From positions 1 to 34,240 of IMG/VR virus record IMGVR_UViG_3300047548_001253: 34,240 nucleotides of DNA; one strand, 5' to 3'. Both the position numbers and the translations under genes were made by a program. The notes under the pieces were generated by a model. The model made no database searches and had not been told where the DNA came from. It saw nothing but the letters and a program-made list of their open reading frames with translations. This document shows, piece after piece, positions 22,346-31,137 of this stretch (its first letter is position 1; each line of letters begins with the position of its first letter). Origin of the DNA: a virus.

Positions 22346-24181
22346 ATGGCAAATGAAACCACTACGCAGATAGTCCGCGAAGCGCAACCTATTGAGGACC
22401 TCAAGATTGCGCTGATGCAGGGTGCGCAGAGCCTGCAGATGCCCACGCTGCCTGCGTATCAAGTCGCAGGCATGACCAAGGCCCAGACGGACGCCCTTGC
22501 TGCGGGTCAAACAGGGATTGGTTCTTACCTTCCCTACATGCAGGCGGGCGCAGGGGCCCTGAAGGCAGGCACCAGCACCCTGGGGGAAGCCGCAAACGTC
22601 CTCCGCGGCGCCGACACTCGTAACCAGTTCTCCGCTGCTCAGCAGGCATACAACCAGGCGGCTCAACCTGCCGCTGCCATGGGCAACCTTGCCAACGTGG
22701 CCGGGGCAGGCATGGGCTACCTGTCAGGAGCAGGCAAGGACATTGATTACGCCCAGCAAATGGCACAGCAGTATGCGCAGGGCAATCTTGCTCCGGCGCA
22801 GCAGCTGATGATGCAATCGGTGGGGCAGGCCCAAGGTGCGGGTCCTAATTTTGGCGCTGCTCAGCAAATGATTGGCGCGGGCGCAACAGCTGCCCAGCGA
22901 GCCGCCCAACAGCCTGGTTTTCAGCAGGGCATCCAGACCTTGGGCGCAGGAGCGCTACAAGGTCAAATGGCCACTCAGCAGCCTGGTTTTGGCCAGGCTC
23001 AAGGTGCTCTGGGCATGGGCATCGGCGCACTGCAAGGAGCCGCTCAAGGCTACAACCCGCAGTCGGCTCAGGCCTTCATGAACCCTTACCAGCAGCAAGT
23101 GATCGACGAGTCGGTTCGTCAGATCAACCGCCAGGGGGACATTGAGCGCCAGAATCTGCAGGCTCAGGCCGTTCGTGCAGGCGCTTTTGGTGGCTCACGT
23201 GAGGGTATTCAGCGCGCTGAACTTGAACGCGGTTTGGCGTCTACTCGCAATGCCGCCATCATAAATGCCCTGCAGCAGGGCTATGGACAGGCCCAGCAGC
23301 AGTCTCAGGCCGCATTTGAGCAGCAACAACAGCGTCAGCTGGCTCAGGGCCAGGGCCTACAAGGTGCTGCTGGCGTCGCAGGCAGTTTGGCGGGGCAGCA
23401 GGCAGGCCTTGGTCTTCAGGCTGCAGGCCTTACCCAAAACGTCGGGCAGGCTCAATTGGCTGCTGCAGGACAGCAGGGCCAGTTGGGTCTTCAGGCCGCC
23501 AGTCAGTTGGGCCAAGCTGGTCAGCAGTTTGGTTCGCTGGAGGCCCAGCGTGCTGCGCAAGCGCTGCAGGCTGCTCAATATGGTGGCAACATTGGCCAGC
23601 AGCTGGCAGCACAACAACTGCAGCAGGCGCAACTGGGTCAAGGCGCGGCAAACCTATATGGCCAGCTGGCAGGGCAGCAAGCCGGTCTTGCTGGTCAATA
23701 TGCTGGCGTCGCAGGGCAGCAGGCAAGCATCCTTGGTCAGCAGTCGCAGCTTCAGCAGGCACTTGGCCAAGGCATTGGCAACTTGGCCGCTCAGCAGTTT
23801 GGCATTGGTCAAAATATGGCCCAGGGCCTCGGCTCGTTGGGCACACAGATCGGCAACCTCGGCGTGCAGCAGGCTGCACTGGGGCAGACTGCGCAGCAGC
23901 TTGGCCAGCAGGATGTCAATTTCCTGTACAACCTGGGTGCTCAGCAGCAAAAGCAGTCGCAAGCCGAGCTCGATGCACTGCGCGCAACCAAGATGCAGCA
24001 GGCTATGCAGCCATATCAGCAGCTGGCGTTTGTCTCCGATATCTACAAAGGCGCCCCATCCACGCAGATGGCCGTTACGCAGCAGGCCCAGGCCGCCCCG
24101 AGCCCGTTCCAGCAAATTGCAGGTTTGGGCATCGCTGGACTAGGTGCCGCGGGCGCCGCCGCCAAGGCCGGGATTCTCTAA
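22346..24181 (+). CDS. Internal virion / ejection-type protein 2, Gln/Ala/Gly-rich
   Basis: A 611-residue protein, extraordinarily rich in Gln, Ala and Gly. The N-terminus is helical (REAQPIEDLKIALMQGAQSL). A conserved centre at residues about 243-300 has AFMNPYQQQVIDESVRQINR and QAVRAGAFGGSREGIQRAEL, which is also seen in other phages. Residues about 300-550 are nearly continuous Q/A/G/L in short repeats (QQAGL, GQLGLQA, LAGQQ). The end is hydrophobic (IAGLGIAGLGAAGAAAKAGI). Its start lies three bases after the previous stop, so translation is coupled. Such a helical, low-complexity chain fits a partly unfolded protein extruded through the portal. No enzyme domain is evident. Confidence 0.68.
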   Translation: MANETTTQIVREAQPIEDLKIALMQGAQSLQMPTLPAYQVAGMTKAQTDALAAGQTGIGSYLPYMQAGAGALKAGTSTLGEAANVLRGADTRNQFSAAQQAYNQAAQPAAAMGNLANVAGAGMGYLSGAGKDIDYAQQMAQQYAQGNLAPAQQLMMQSVGQAQGAGPNFGAAQQMIGAGATAAQRAAQQPGFQQGIQTLGAGALQGQMATQQPGFGQAQGALGMGIGALQGAAQGYNPQSAQAFMNPYQQQVIDESVRQINRQGDIERQNLQAQAVRAGAFGGSREGIQRAELERGLASTRNAAIINALQQGYGQAQQQSQAAFEQQQQRQLAQGQGLQGAAGVAGSLAGQQAGLGLQAAGLTQNVGQAQLAAAGQQGQLGLQAASQLGQAGQQFGSLEAQRAAQALQAAQYGGNIGQQLAAQQLQQAQLGQGAANLYGQLAGQQAGLAGQYAGVAGQQASILGQQSQLQQALGQGIGNLAAQQFGIGQNMAQGLGSLGTQIGNLGVQQAALGQTAQQLGQQDVNFLYNLGAQQQKQSQAELDALRATKMQQAMQPYQQLAFVSDIYKGAPSTQMAVTQQAQAAPSPFQQIAGLGIAGLGAAGAAAKAGIL

Positions 24182-24190
24182 GGAAGTGAC

Positions 24191-26605
24191 ATGAAAGAAG
24201 AAATCCTCAAGCGGGCCATGTTTGCGATGCCCCTGTCCAAAGAGGCTCGCAATTCCGGGATCATGTCCGGGTTTGACATGGAAGAGCCTGAAGAGGCCGA
24301 CCAGGACGAAAACGCCGAGATGGAGGAGATGCCCGCCATGGCCCGCACGCCTCAGAATCCGGAGATTCTGATGAACAACCTGCGTGGCGACATGCGCTCG
24401 GTGGACGCTCGCTACCTGGAGCTGGCCCAAATGGTGGGCGAAGAAGCTGCCATGGAGACCCCTCCCGAGGTGCTCGCCATGTTGCAGCCGCAACTGGCCG
24501 CTCAGCAAGGCGGTATTGGTGCGCTGCCCCAGGCCCAAGGCATGATGCCTCCGGGCGCACAACAGCCTGCTCCCCCGCAGATGGGCGAGGCTCCTCAGCA
24601 ACCTGGCCCGGCCATGCCCCAAGGTGGTATTCCCATGCCCCAGGGCATGGAGAGTGCACCCCCTTTTTCCCAGGGGGCTGAGGCCCCGCAAGGCTACGCC
24701 CATGGCGGGATGGTAGAGCCTGCCACTCCGGACGGCATGCCCCCGATGCACGCTGCACTGGGCGCCCTGATCACCCCGGCCACCCGCGCTGCTCAGTTCA
24801 TGAGCGACAAGGCTGGCGCGATGAACGCGGCCCTTGGTCGGATGTACATGTCCCCGTCGATGAGCCAGCCGTTCCTGGAAAACGTGCGCGGCCCGGGTGG
24901 TCGTTTTACCGCTGAGCAGATTGCTCGTGGCGGGGACCTGGCTTATCCGACGTTTACGCAAGGCCTGGGCCAAGCGATTGCCAGCACTGCGGACAAATAT
25001 CCGCGGATCGCGGCCATGGCTGCGCCCGCCTTGGGCGCACTGGGCCTGTCTGCCGCTCCCAAAGGCGGTGCTCCTGGGCAGCCAATGGGCAGTGCCCTGG
25101 CTGATCAAATTCCCACGGATTCCCTGGCCGAAATGCAGGGCCGCAATGTGGCCGCGCAGACCCCTGCCGTGTCGATGAGCCTGGACAAGGCATTCACTAC
25201 CACTGCTCCTGATCGGTACAAGATCACCGAGGGGGCGCCTGTGGAGCAAGACGTCACTCCTGCCAAGCCTGCAATGCCCCTGCCTACACCGACGGCGGCA
25301 TTCCCTGAGGACTTTGGTGCCGAGACGGCTGCCGCCCCTGAAAAGACCACTGCGTCGTTTATCGAAGACAAGCTCAAGGAAGCCGTCAAAGAAAAGACCA
25401 AGGCTGATCGCATCAAAGAGGCGACTGGGGAGTACATGCCCCTGTTCAAAGAGCTGCTGGGCGAGGACAAAGAATCGGCCAAGATGAATGCGCTGCTGCT
25501 GTTGTCCGAAGCTGGCCTGAAGCTGGCCAGCACGCGCAAGCCGACATTTGCCATGGCCGTGGGCGAGTCTTTTGCTGGCGTACCGAAAGGTTTTGCCGCT
25601 ATTGCTGCCCAGGAGCGCGAACTGGGCATCAAGATCAAGGGGATGGCCCTGCAGCAGGCCATCAGCGACGTGGACGCTCAAGACAAATACGCCCAGGCCC
25701 TCAAGCTGCAGGTGCTCAAGGGCGACTACGATCTGCTCAAGGAACAGGCCAAAAAGGGCGGCACAGTCACCGAAGACGCTGGCATGGGTCTGCGTTTGGT
25801 CAAGACCAAGGACGGCGGCTCGTACGTTGGCACCGGTATTGATCCGAAAGACCCGGCTGTGGTCAGCGCGCTGGGTACGGAACAGGCCCCCAACCGCTGG
25901 ACTCTGCGCGATACCGACAACCCGTTTGTCGAGAACCGCGGCCAGGCTCCGACCACGATCGAGACCAACAAGGAAGAGCGTGTCAAGCTGGGCAGCACTT
26001 TGCGCTCGCTGGACAACAGCCTGAAGACGCTGGAAAACCTCAAAGGCCTGTATACCCAGGCCTATGGCCCCGGCGCATGGTTCTCGGACAAGGTCAACAA
26101 CCTATTGGTTCCGGTTGATCCTACTGGCATGGTGCGTCCCAACTTTGATACTGCCGACGCGGCTACTCGCATCAGCACCGGCATGAACAGCATCCTGAAA
26201 AACATCGCCTCGGCCAATGACAATGGTCGTGTCGCGGTACAGGAACAGGAATGGGCACGGGATACTGCCAAGGGCATCTCTGATCCCACCAAGTTCTTTG
26301 CTGACAAGGAGCTTGCTGCCAAGCAATTCAACAGCATGGAGGCCATGCTGCGCAACTCCCGCCAGCAGGTTCTCACGCAACTGGGCTACGTCAAGGACGA
26401 CTACGTCATGAACACGCCCAACACCGGCACAAAGAATGACCCGTTCGTGATTCCCACTGATCCGAACCAGCAAAAGATCATGTTCACCTTCTTGGGCAGC
26501 ACACTGGGCAAGCTCCAAGATCCGCGGGCCACGGTGTATTTGAAGATGCCAAATGGTAAAGTGGATGCATTCAATCCCACTCAACTGCGAGGCCTGATCC
26601 AATAA
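24191..26605 (+). CDS. Internal virion / ejection-type protein 3
   Basis: An 804-residue protein with AAGGA before its start. Residues 1-50 are acidic, 85-180 are a Met/Pro/Gln/Gly-rich linker containing YAHGGM (169-174), and 185-290 have hydrophobic Ala/Gly helices (PRIAAMAAPALGALGLSAAP). From about 390 on it is a long alpha-helical region (TKADRIKEATGEYMPLFKEL, then LLLLSEAGLKLASTRKPTFA and GFAAIAAQERELGIKIKGMA) with coiled-coil-like stretches. The C-terminal 200 residues include RISTGMNSILKNIASANDNG and a folded end. It overlaps the next gene by one base (TAATG). The function is inferred from position in the trio; no catalytic motif was recognised. Confidence 0.65.
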   Translation: MKEEILKRAMFAMPLSKEARNSGIMSGFDMEEPEEADQDENAEMEEMPAMARTPQNPEILMNNLRGDMRSVDARYLELAQMVGEEAAMETPPEVLAMLQPQLAAQQGGIGALPQAQGMMPPGAQQPAPPQMGEAPQQPGPAMPQGGIPMPQGMESAPPFSQGAEAPQGYAHGGMVEPATPDGMPPMHAALGALITPATRAAQFMSDKAGAMNAALGRMYMSPSMSQPFLENVRGPGGRFTAEQIARGGDLAYPTFTQGLGQAIASTADKYPRIAAMAAPALGALGLSAAPKGGAPGQPMGSALADQIPTDSLAEMQGRNVAAQTPAVSMSLDKAFTTTAPDRYKITEGAPVEQDVTPAKPAMPLPTPTAAFPEDFGAETAAAPEKTTASFIEDKLKEAVKEKTKADRIKEATGEYMPLFKELLGEDKESAKMNALLLLSEAGLKLASTRKPTFAMAVGESFAGVPKGFAAIAAQERELGIKIKGMALQQAISDVDAQDKYAQALKLQVLKGDYDLLKEQAKKGGTVTEDAGMGLRLVKTKDGGSYVGTGIDPKDPAVVSALGTEQAPNRWTLRDTDNPFVENRGQAPTTIETNKEERVKLGSTLRSLDNSLKTLENLKGLYTQAYGPGAWFSDKVNNLLVPVDPTGMVRPNFDTADAATRISTGMNSILKNIASANDNGRVAVQEQEWARDTAKGISDPTKFFADKELAAKQFNSMEAMLRNSRQQVLTQLGYVKDDYVMNTPNTGTKNDPFVIPTDPNQQKIMFTFLGSTLGKLQDPRATVYLKMPNGKVDAFNPTQLRGLIQ

Positions 26606-29600
26606 TGGTTACCTTGACCAACGCCCGTGGAGAGGTCGTCGATCTGACGACTGGTGAAGTCGTCGGACGCGCCGAAGGTGCACCTGCGGCGGCGGAGCCG
26701 CGCAAAGCGGCAGGCCCGGATGTGGAAGCGCCTGGGGGCAAGACCGCCCAGGGCTTGATCAACAACCTGTCGTGGGGCTTCAACAGTGCCCTGTTTGCGC
26801 TCCCGGACACAGGCGCCAAGATGATTGGCAAGGCTGTTGGCCTGGACCCTGAGCAGGTGTTCACGCTGACCAAGTTCTTCAACAGAGGCGAGCGTGCACC
26901 TGTCAACTCGACTGAGCGATATGCCCGGGCCGTGGGCGAAGGTGTTGGCGGCACGCTGCCCCTGACAGGTATTTTGGCCTGGGCGGCCAAGAGTGCCCCG
27001 CTGGTCAAGGCCGCTGAACCGGGGGCCGGGGTTCTCAAATCGATCGCCAACGACGCCATCAGCTACGTGCAAAAGAGCCCGGCCCAGGCCGCTGCTCTGG
27101 ATGTGGCTTTCGGTGCAGGCTACGAGGGCCTGCGCCAGGCTGTCGAAGAGAACGTCGACGAGTCCAACCCGTACAAGAACGTCTACAAAGAGCTGCTGCC
27201 TGCTGCCGCTTTCATGGGTTTGCCCATGGCTGCGGCAAGTCTGCCCAGCGTCAAGGCTGCAGGCTGGACATTGGACAAGATCAAGGGCGCATCCTCTGGC
27301 CTGGGTGGCGTGGAAAAAGAAGCGATCGCTTCTCTTCCCGCTGGCTATCGCCTGCCCCTGATCAACATCATCCCCAAAACGCTGGTCAAGCGCGCCGAGG
27401 GCAAGCTGGCGCAGGTGTTCGGCCCAATCAGCGAGAGCCCCGAAGCACAGGCCGCGCTCAAGCAACTGGAGACCGCGCTGAGCGATCCGCGGATCGCGGA
27501 TGCCGGTTTCCTGTTCGATGTGTCCGAGCGGACCATGTACAACCCGCTGCTCAAGCGCAAGGCAGAACTGCTCGAGCAGCTCGGCCCCAAGGAGCTGGAA
27601 TCGGTCAAGGCCCGCATCAACGAGAACCAGCAAAAGCTCTCTGCCCTGTTCGATTCCTTCTCGCCCGAGGCGCGCAAGCCGATCGAGGAAGCCTTCCTGG
27701 CCGCCCAGCAGGAGCGCCAGGGGCTGTTCGAAGGCCTGCTGCGCCAGCGCAAAGACCTGACCGACGCCGAGGTGACCGCCATCTCTGAGCGCCTTGGCCC
27801 GCAGAACATCGACATGCTCAACAACGAGCTGCGCGGCGTGATCCTGGCCGACATGGAAGCCGACTTTGGCATGCGCCAGAAGATCCTGTCCAAGCTGGGC
27901 ATGAAGCGCGGCGTCAACCCTGATGGCACCCTGGCCGACACCCGCGTGCGTGAAGGCGCTGATGCAGGCAAATCCCTGTACCCCGCATACGACATCGAGT
28001 CAGCAGCGCGTAAGCTGGTCGAAAAATACAACCCGGCCCGCGCAACGGGGACCAAGGGCGGCCCGATGCCCGAGCCCATTCGTATCCTGTCCGACATGGT
28101 CCGCGCAACGGACATGGCGCGCAGCAAGGCGCTCAACCAGGCCACCGAATCCCTGATCCAGCAGCGCGTGAATGAGCAGCTTGCTGGCTATCCGCTGGAC
28201 GACGCCCTGCGCGAGCAGGTCATCAACAACGTCCGCGGGCTGATCAAGCCCACCGGCACCAAAGGCAAGAAAGCGGCTGAAGAGCTTGCTCGCCAGATGA
28301 CCATCCAGAAGGCGGCGGGTATTGCTCCTGTCGGGGGCAAAGCGGGGGAGGTGGCGGTGTCCACTGGCATCCCGGGCCGTCCGATCTACATCAACCCGGA
28401 CCAGATCAAAACTGACGCTGAGATGATCGCTCGTCAGGGAACTGCACTGGACGTCAACATCCCCGAAGCACTGGACTTGCTGGCCGCTGCGCAACGTGCT
28501 CGCCACGATGGCGTGAACGCATTCAACCGCTCGATGATGTCGGGCCGCGGAACGCGGATCACGGATGCTCAGCTGCGCCTCGACCGTGGAAATGCGGCAT
28601 ACAAGGACGTGGAAGACCTGGTCCTCGGTGCGGTGCCCAAGGTCAGCCAGGAATATGACGCCATGAAGATGGCGCTGGATGACTACAACGCCGGGTTCGA
28701 AAAGCGCCTGCCGTTGCTGCTGACATCGCAGAAGGCCGGGGGCCGGGAATTCCTGCTGCCCAATGAAGATTTGATGCGCACGGCGTTCAAAACTGCAGAA
28801 AATCTCCGCCAACTGAACGTCACCCTGGGCAACAGCCCCATCAAGGAAGACTTGATGACCAAGGGCGCGATCGACTGGCTGCGCTCCAAAGGCGCTGTCA
28901 ACCAGGAAGGCCTGGTCGATCCGAAGAAGATTCGCAGCATCTTGGACAACAACAAGAACATTGTTGAGTCACTGCCTCAGCCCGTTCAGCAGCGGCTGCG
29001 CGACGAGGTGGCCAACGCAGACGACTTTGCCAAGCGCATGGGCGAACTCGATCGCCGCCGCGTCGACGCGACCAACAATGAGCTTGACATGCTGCTGGCC
29101 AAGGCCAGCCGCCCGGATGCAGACCCTCAGCAGATCATGGCCAAGGCGCTGCAAGATCCCGCCACCATGCGCACGCTGGTCGATCAGCTGGGCAAGGACC
29201 CCGATAGCCTGAGCGCCCTTCGTCGCAAGGTCTGGGACTTGGCCACGGAAGGTGCCCAAGGCGGCGGTGCTCTGGCCAACTTCCTCAAGGCCAATGAGAA
29301 GTCGCTGTCCGTTCTGTTCAAAAACACCGGCCACCTCAACGACCTCAAGACGCTGGCCGACCTGCAACGCCGGGTCAACGCTTTTGCCGACGTGACCGGG
29401 CAGATTCCTGCTTTCGATTCGCTGGACGAATCGATGAAACGCCTGTTCGGTTCCGGCATCCAGTTCCTGACGACCACGATGCGTGAAGCAGCCGTGGGCC
29501 GGATCAACCCGCAGACCGGTGCCCTGGCAGTGCTGTTGCGCCTGACTGGCTCGATCGAGAACCAGCTCTACCAGCGTATCTTCACCAAGGCGCTGGAGGA

Positions 29601-29991
29601 TCCCGAGTTCGCCAAGTCGATGGTGCGCGTAGGCACCCCGGCAGAGGCCAAGAAAGTTGCGGCCAAGCTGCAGGATATCGGCATCTCCCCGACCAGGTAC
29701 GTGCCCAATGTGGCGCGGCTCACGGCCCTCGAAGCAGCTGACGTGACCAAAGAGCAGGGCCCCGTGCCTACCGCCACGGCAGGCTTGCCTGTGGCACGCC
29801 CTACGGCAGCCGAGATGATGCGCAAACTGCCGCCTGCTCCGCCGACCACGGGGCTGCCACAGATGCGCATGGGACCGCCGCCCGCGGCCAAGGGGCCCAC
29901 ACCCCCGAGCCTGATGTATCCGCAGCTGTTCCCCAATGACCCAATTAGCCAGTTGCTGCAGCAGCGGCAACAACAAGTAGGAGCCCAGTGA
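26605..29991 (+). CDS. Large internal virion / ejection-type protein 4 (1128 residues)
   Basis: The longest gene of the window. The start is coupled to the preceding stop (TAATG). The N-terminal 250 residues hold several hydrophobic or amphipathic helices (TLPLTGILAWAAKSAPLVKA, AAAFMGLPMAAASLPSVKAA). The rest to about residue 1000 is highly helical and charged, with few Cys and little low-complexity sequence. The last 80 residues are Pro/Ala-rich (KLPPAPPTTGLPQMRMGPPP) and probably disordered. Size, place as last of the large consecutive genes and helical character fit T7 gp16-like ejection proteins, but I see no lytic transglycosylase E-S or G-L-M-Q motif. A transmembrane conduit role is inferred only. 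Confidence 0.65.
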   Translation: MVTLTNARGEVVDLTTGEVVGRAEGAPAAAEPRKAAGPDVEAPGGKTAQGLINNLSWGFNSALFALPDTGAKMIGKAVGLDPEQVFTLTKFFNRGERAPVNSTERYARAVGEGVGGTLPLTGILAWAAKSAPLVKAAEPGAGVLKSIANDAISYVQKSPAQAAALDVAFGAGYEGLRQAVEENVDESNPYKNVYKELLPAAAFMGLPMAAASLPSVKAAGWTLDKIKGASSGLGGVEKEAIASLPAGYRLPLINIIPKTLVKRAEGKLAQVFGPISESPEAQAALKQLETALSDPRIADAGFLFDVSERTMYNPLLKRKAELLEQLGPKELESVKARINENQQKLSALFDSFSPEARKPIEEAFLAAQQERQGLFEGLLRQRKDLTDAEVTAISERLGPQNIDMLNNELRGVILADMEADFGMRQKILSKLGMKRGVNPDGTLADTRVREGADAGKSLYPAYDIESAARKLVEKYNPARATGTKGGPMPEPIRILSDMVRATDMARSKALNQATESLIQQRVNEQLAGYPLDDALREQVINNVRGLIKPTGTKGKKAAEELARQMTIQKAAGIAPVGGKAGEVAVSTGIPGRPIYINPDQIKTDAEMIARQGTALDVNIPEALDLLAAAQRARHDGVNAFNRSMMSGRGTRITDAQLRLDRGNAAYKDVEDLVLGAVPKVSQEYDAMKMALDDYNAGFEKRLPLLLTSQKAGGREFLLPNEDLMRTAFKTAENLRQLNVTLGNSPIKEDLMTKGAIDWLRSKGAVNQEGLVDPKKIRSILDNNKNIVESLPQPVQQRLRDEVANADDFAKRMGELDRRRVDATNNELDMLLAKASRPDADPQQIMAKALQDPATMRTLVDQLGKDPDSLSALRRKVWDLATEGAQGGGALANFLKANEKSLSVLFKNTGHLNDLKTLADLQRRVNAFADVTGQIPAFDSLDESMKRLFGSGIQFLTTTMREAAVGRINPQTGALAVLLRLTGSIENQLYQRIFTKALEDPEFAKSMVRVGTPAEAKKVAAKLQDIGISPTRYVPNVARLTALEAADVTKEQGPVPTATAGLPVARPTAAEMMRKLPPAPPTTGLPQMRMGPPPAAKGPTPPSLMYPQLFPNDPISQLLQQRQQQVGAQ

Positions 29992-30368
29992 TGGAAGAGC
30001 TCATCGCTACCCTGTTCATGAGCCGTGAGTTCGCCCATCGCCGCCATCTCCTGGTGACGGGTCCCGGCAGCTATGCTGCTCATGTAGCCCTCAATTCGTT
30101 CTACGACGACATCATCGACAACGCTGATTCGATTGCCGAGGCCTGGCAAGGTCGTCATGGCTTGATGGACGAGATTCCGTACTTCACCCCGACCCTGGGC
30201 AAGAAGACGATCGCCGCCACCGCCACGGAACTTGAAAAGCACATGGAGAAGGTGCAGGACATTCGCTACGAAGCCTGCCCCAAGACCGAGACAGCGATTC
30301 AAAACCTGATCGACGAGGCCGTGGCCACGTACCTGTCAGTGATCTACAAACTCCGCAACCTTGAATGA
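29991..30368 (+). CDS. Dps/ferritin-like small protein (DUF5856-type)
   Basis: A 125-residue, four-helix-type protein whose ATG overlaps the stop of the preceding gene (TGATG). H19, H31, D46 and E50 have the spacing H-x11-H-x14-D-x3-E, identical to the ferroxidase ligands of Dps (E. coli H51, H63, D78, E82). Around them G24, A29, F37, I42, D43 and A49 also agree with Dps, and helix B (SYAAHVALNSFYDDIIDNAD) carries the metal residues. A following QGRHGL matches the loop after Dps helix B. The family is, I believe, catalogued as DUF5856, with no assigned function. It is shorter than Dps (about 167 residues) and lacks its Lys-rich tail. A Fe(II)/peroxide-handling or DNA-protecting role is inferred. 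Confidence 0.72.
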   Translation: MEELIATLFMSREFAHRRHLLVTGPGSYAAHVALNSFYDDIIDNADSIAEAWQGRHGLMDEIPYFTPTLGKKTIAATATELEKHMEKVQDIRYEACPKTETAIQNLIDEAVATYLSVIYKLRNLE

Positions 30369-30377
30369 GGGCACGCC

Positions 30378-30554
30378 ATGGCAACGAAGAAATGGATCAG
30401 CGAAGCAATCAAGAAACCCGGCGCTCTGCGCTCCGAGCTTGGTGTGAAAGAGGGGAAAACCATCCCCGCCAAGACACTGGCCAAGGCCGCCAAGGCCCCG
30501 GGCAAGATGGGTCAACGCGCCCGTCTGGCTCAGACTCTCAAGAAAATGAAATGA
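30378..30554 (+). CDS. Tiny basic conserved phage protein
   Basis: A 58-residue ORF. A longer reading of the frame is not needed: ATG at 30378 follows GAGG and starts MATKKWISEAIKKPGALRSE, then LGVKEGKTIPAKTLAKAAKA, KMGQRARLAQTLKKMK. The pattern KKWI-x-x-AIKKPGALR-x-x-LGVK, IPAK, GQRARLAQTL matches a family of very small Lys-rich proteins found in many phages, which I know without an assigned role. It is highly basic and likely helical. Its stop overlaps the next start (ATGA), so the two are coupled. Confidence 0.82.
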   Translation: MATKKWISEAIKKPGALRSELGVKEGKTIPAKTLAKAAKAPGKMGQRARLAQTLKKMK

Positions 30555-30967
30555 ATGAGCAGATTGAGCTTATTAAGGCGCAGGCGGAAGTCAAGCTCAA
30601 AGAGCTTGAGGCCCAGTCTCCGGCTAAAGACGTGGCAGGTAAGGCCATCGGCAAGCAGGGCCTGTTCTACATCACGTTCATCGTGGTGATTGGTGTGGGT
30701 GCCAGCATTGTGTTGGACAACGAGAAGATTGCCGCTGTGATGGGCCTGCTGGGCGCTGCGCTGACTGCGCTCATCTCCATGCTCAACGGAATTGCTGGTG
30801 CGTCTCCCAAGCAGGAGAGGCCTGAGTTTGAGGTGATCAAAGAGCTCATCGGCAAGCTCGACAAGCTGCACCGCGAGGAAGCCCCCATGCGGGTCGAGGT
30901 TGAAGGCGATAAAGTTACCGTCCGCAAGGGCGATGATGTAGTGACCGCCAAAAAGGAGTCGGCATGA
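30551..30967 (+). CDS. Two-helix membrane protein, holin-like
   Basis: A 138-residue protein beginning at an ATGA overlap (an earlier in-frame opening at 30365 is a shadow of the tiny basic gene). Residues 1-22 (MNEQIELIKAQAEVKLKELE) are a charged helix. Two hydrophobic helices follow: GLFYITFIVVIGVGASIVL (about 37-55) and IAAVMGLLGAALTALISMLN (about 60-79). The C-terminal half is charged (FEVIKELIGKLDKLHREEAP) and ends in a beta hairpin (VEVEGDKVTVRKGDDVV). Both ends appear cytoplasmic. It may be a second holin, an antiholin or an envelope-modifying protein. It lies 13 kb from the lysozyme but at the end of the same late operon. Confidence 0.72.
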   Translation: MNEQIELIKAQAEVKLKELEAQSPAKDVAGKAIGKQGLFYITFIVVIGVGASIVLDNEKIAAVMGLLGAALTALISMLNGIAGASPKQERPEFEVIKELIGKLDKLHREEAPMRVEVEGDKVTVRKGDDVVTAKKESA

Positions 30968-31122
30968 AAAAGCCCGTGTGGGACAAACCGAGGCCCGCGG
31001 ACCTCGGCAAATCCAAAAAGCTCAGCCCCGCAAAGAAAGCCAGTGCCAAAGCAGCTGCCAAGGCCGCTGGCCGTCCCTACCCCAACCTGGTAGACAACAT
31101 GCGGGCCGCCCGCAAAAAGTGA
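30964..31122 (+). CDS. Tiny basic protein at the end of the late operon
   Basis: A 52-residue ORF with AAGGAG (30953-30958) before its ATG and a four-base overlap with the membrane protein gene. It starts MKKPVWDKPRPADLGKSKKL, then SPAKKASAKAAAKAAGRPY and ends PNLVDNMRAARKK. The order (DKPRP, L-x-K, S-x-KL-[ST]P-x-KK, AGRPYPNLVDNM-x-AA) matches a small phage family known to me by sequence but not by function. Lys and Ala make up more than half of it. It is the last + strand gene before the convergent - strand operon, and a terminator follows 58 bases later. Confidence 0.82.
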   Translation: MKKPVWDKPRPADLGKSKKLSPAKKASAKAAAKAAGRPYPNLVDNMRAARKK

Positions 31123-31137
31123 ATTTGCAGTTGCCGT

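Noticed and set aside
24140-25681. 513-codon open frame on the - strand opposite the third internal virion gene
   Set aside because: Composition (His, Arg, Leu, Gly-rich, no domain) is that of an antisense shadow; no convergent promoter or coupling. Similar shadows at 26581-27633, 27345-28145, 28000-28812 and 28969-29976 are rejected for the same reason.
20366-29991. Lytic transglycosylase or peptidase domain in the ejection proteins
   Set aside because: I looked for SLT-type E-S, GLMQ and AYNAG patterns and for zinc-peptidase His pairs and found none convincing in the four large proteins.
30365-30550. N-terminal extension of the membrane protein in the same frame
   Set aside because: The region encodes the tiny basic protein in another frame, which has a recognisable family pattern; the membrane protein starts at the ATGA overlap.
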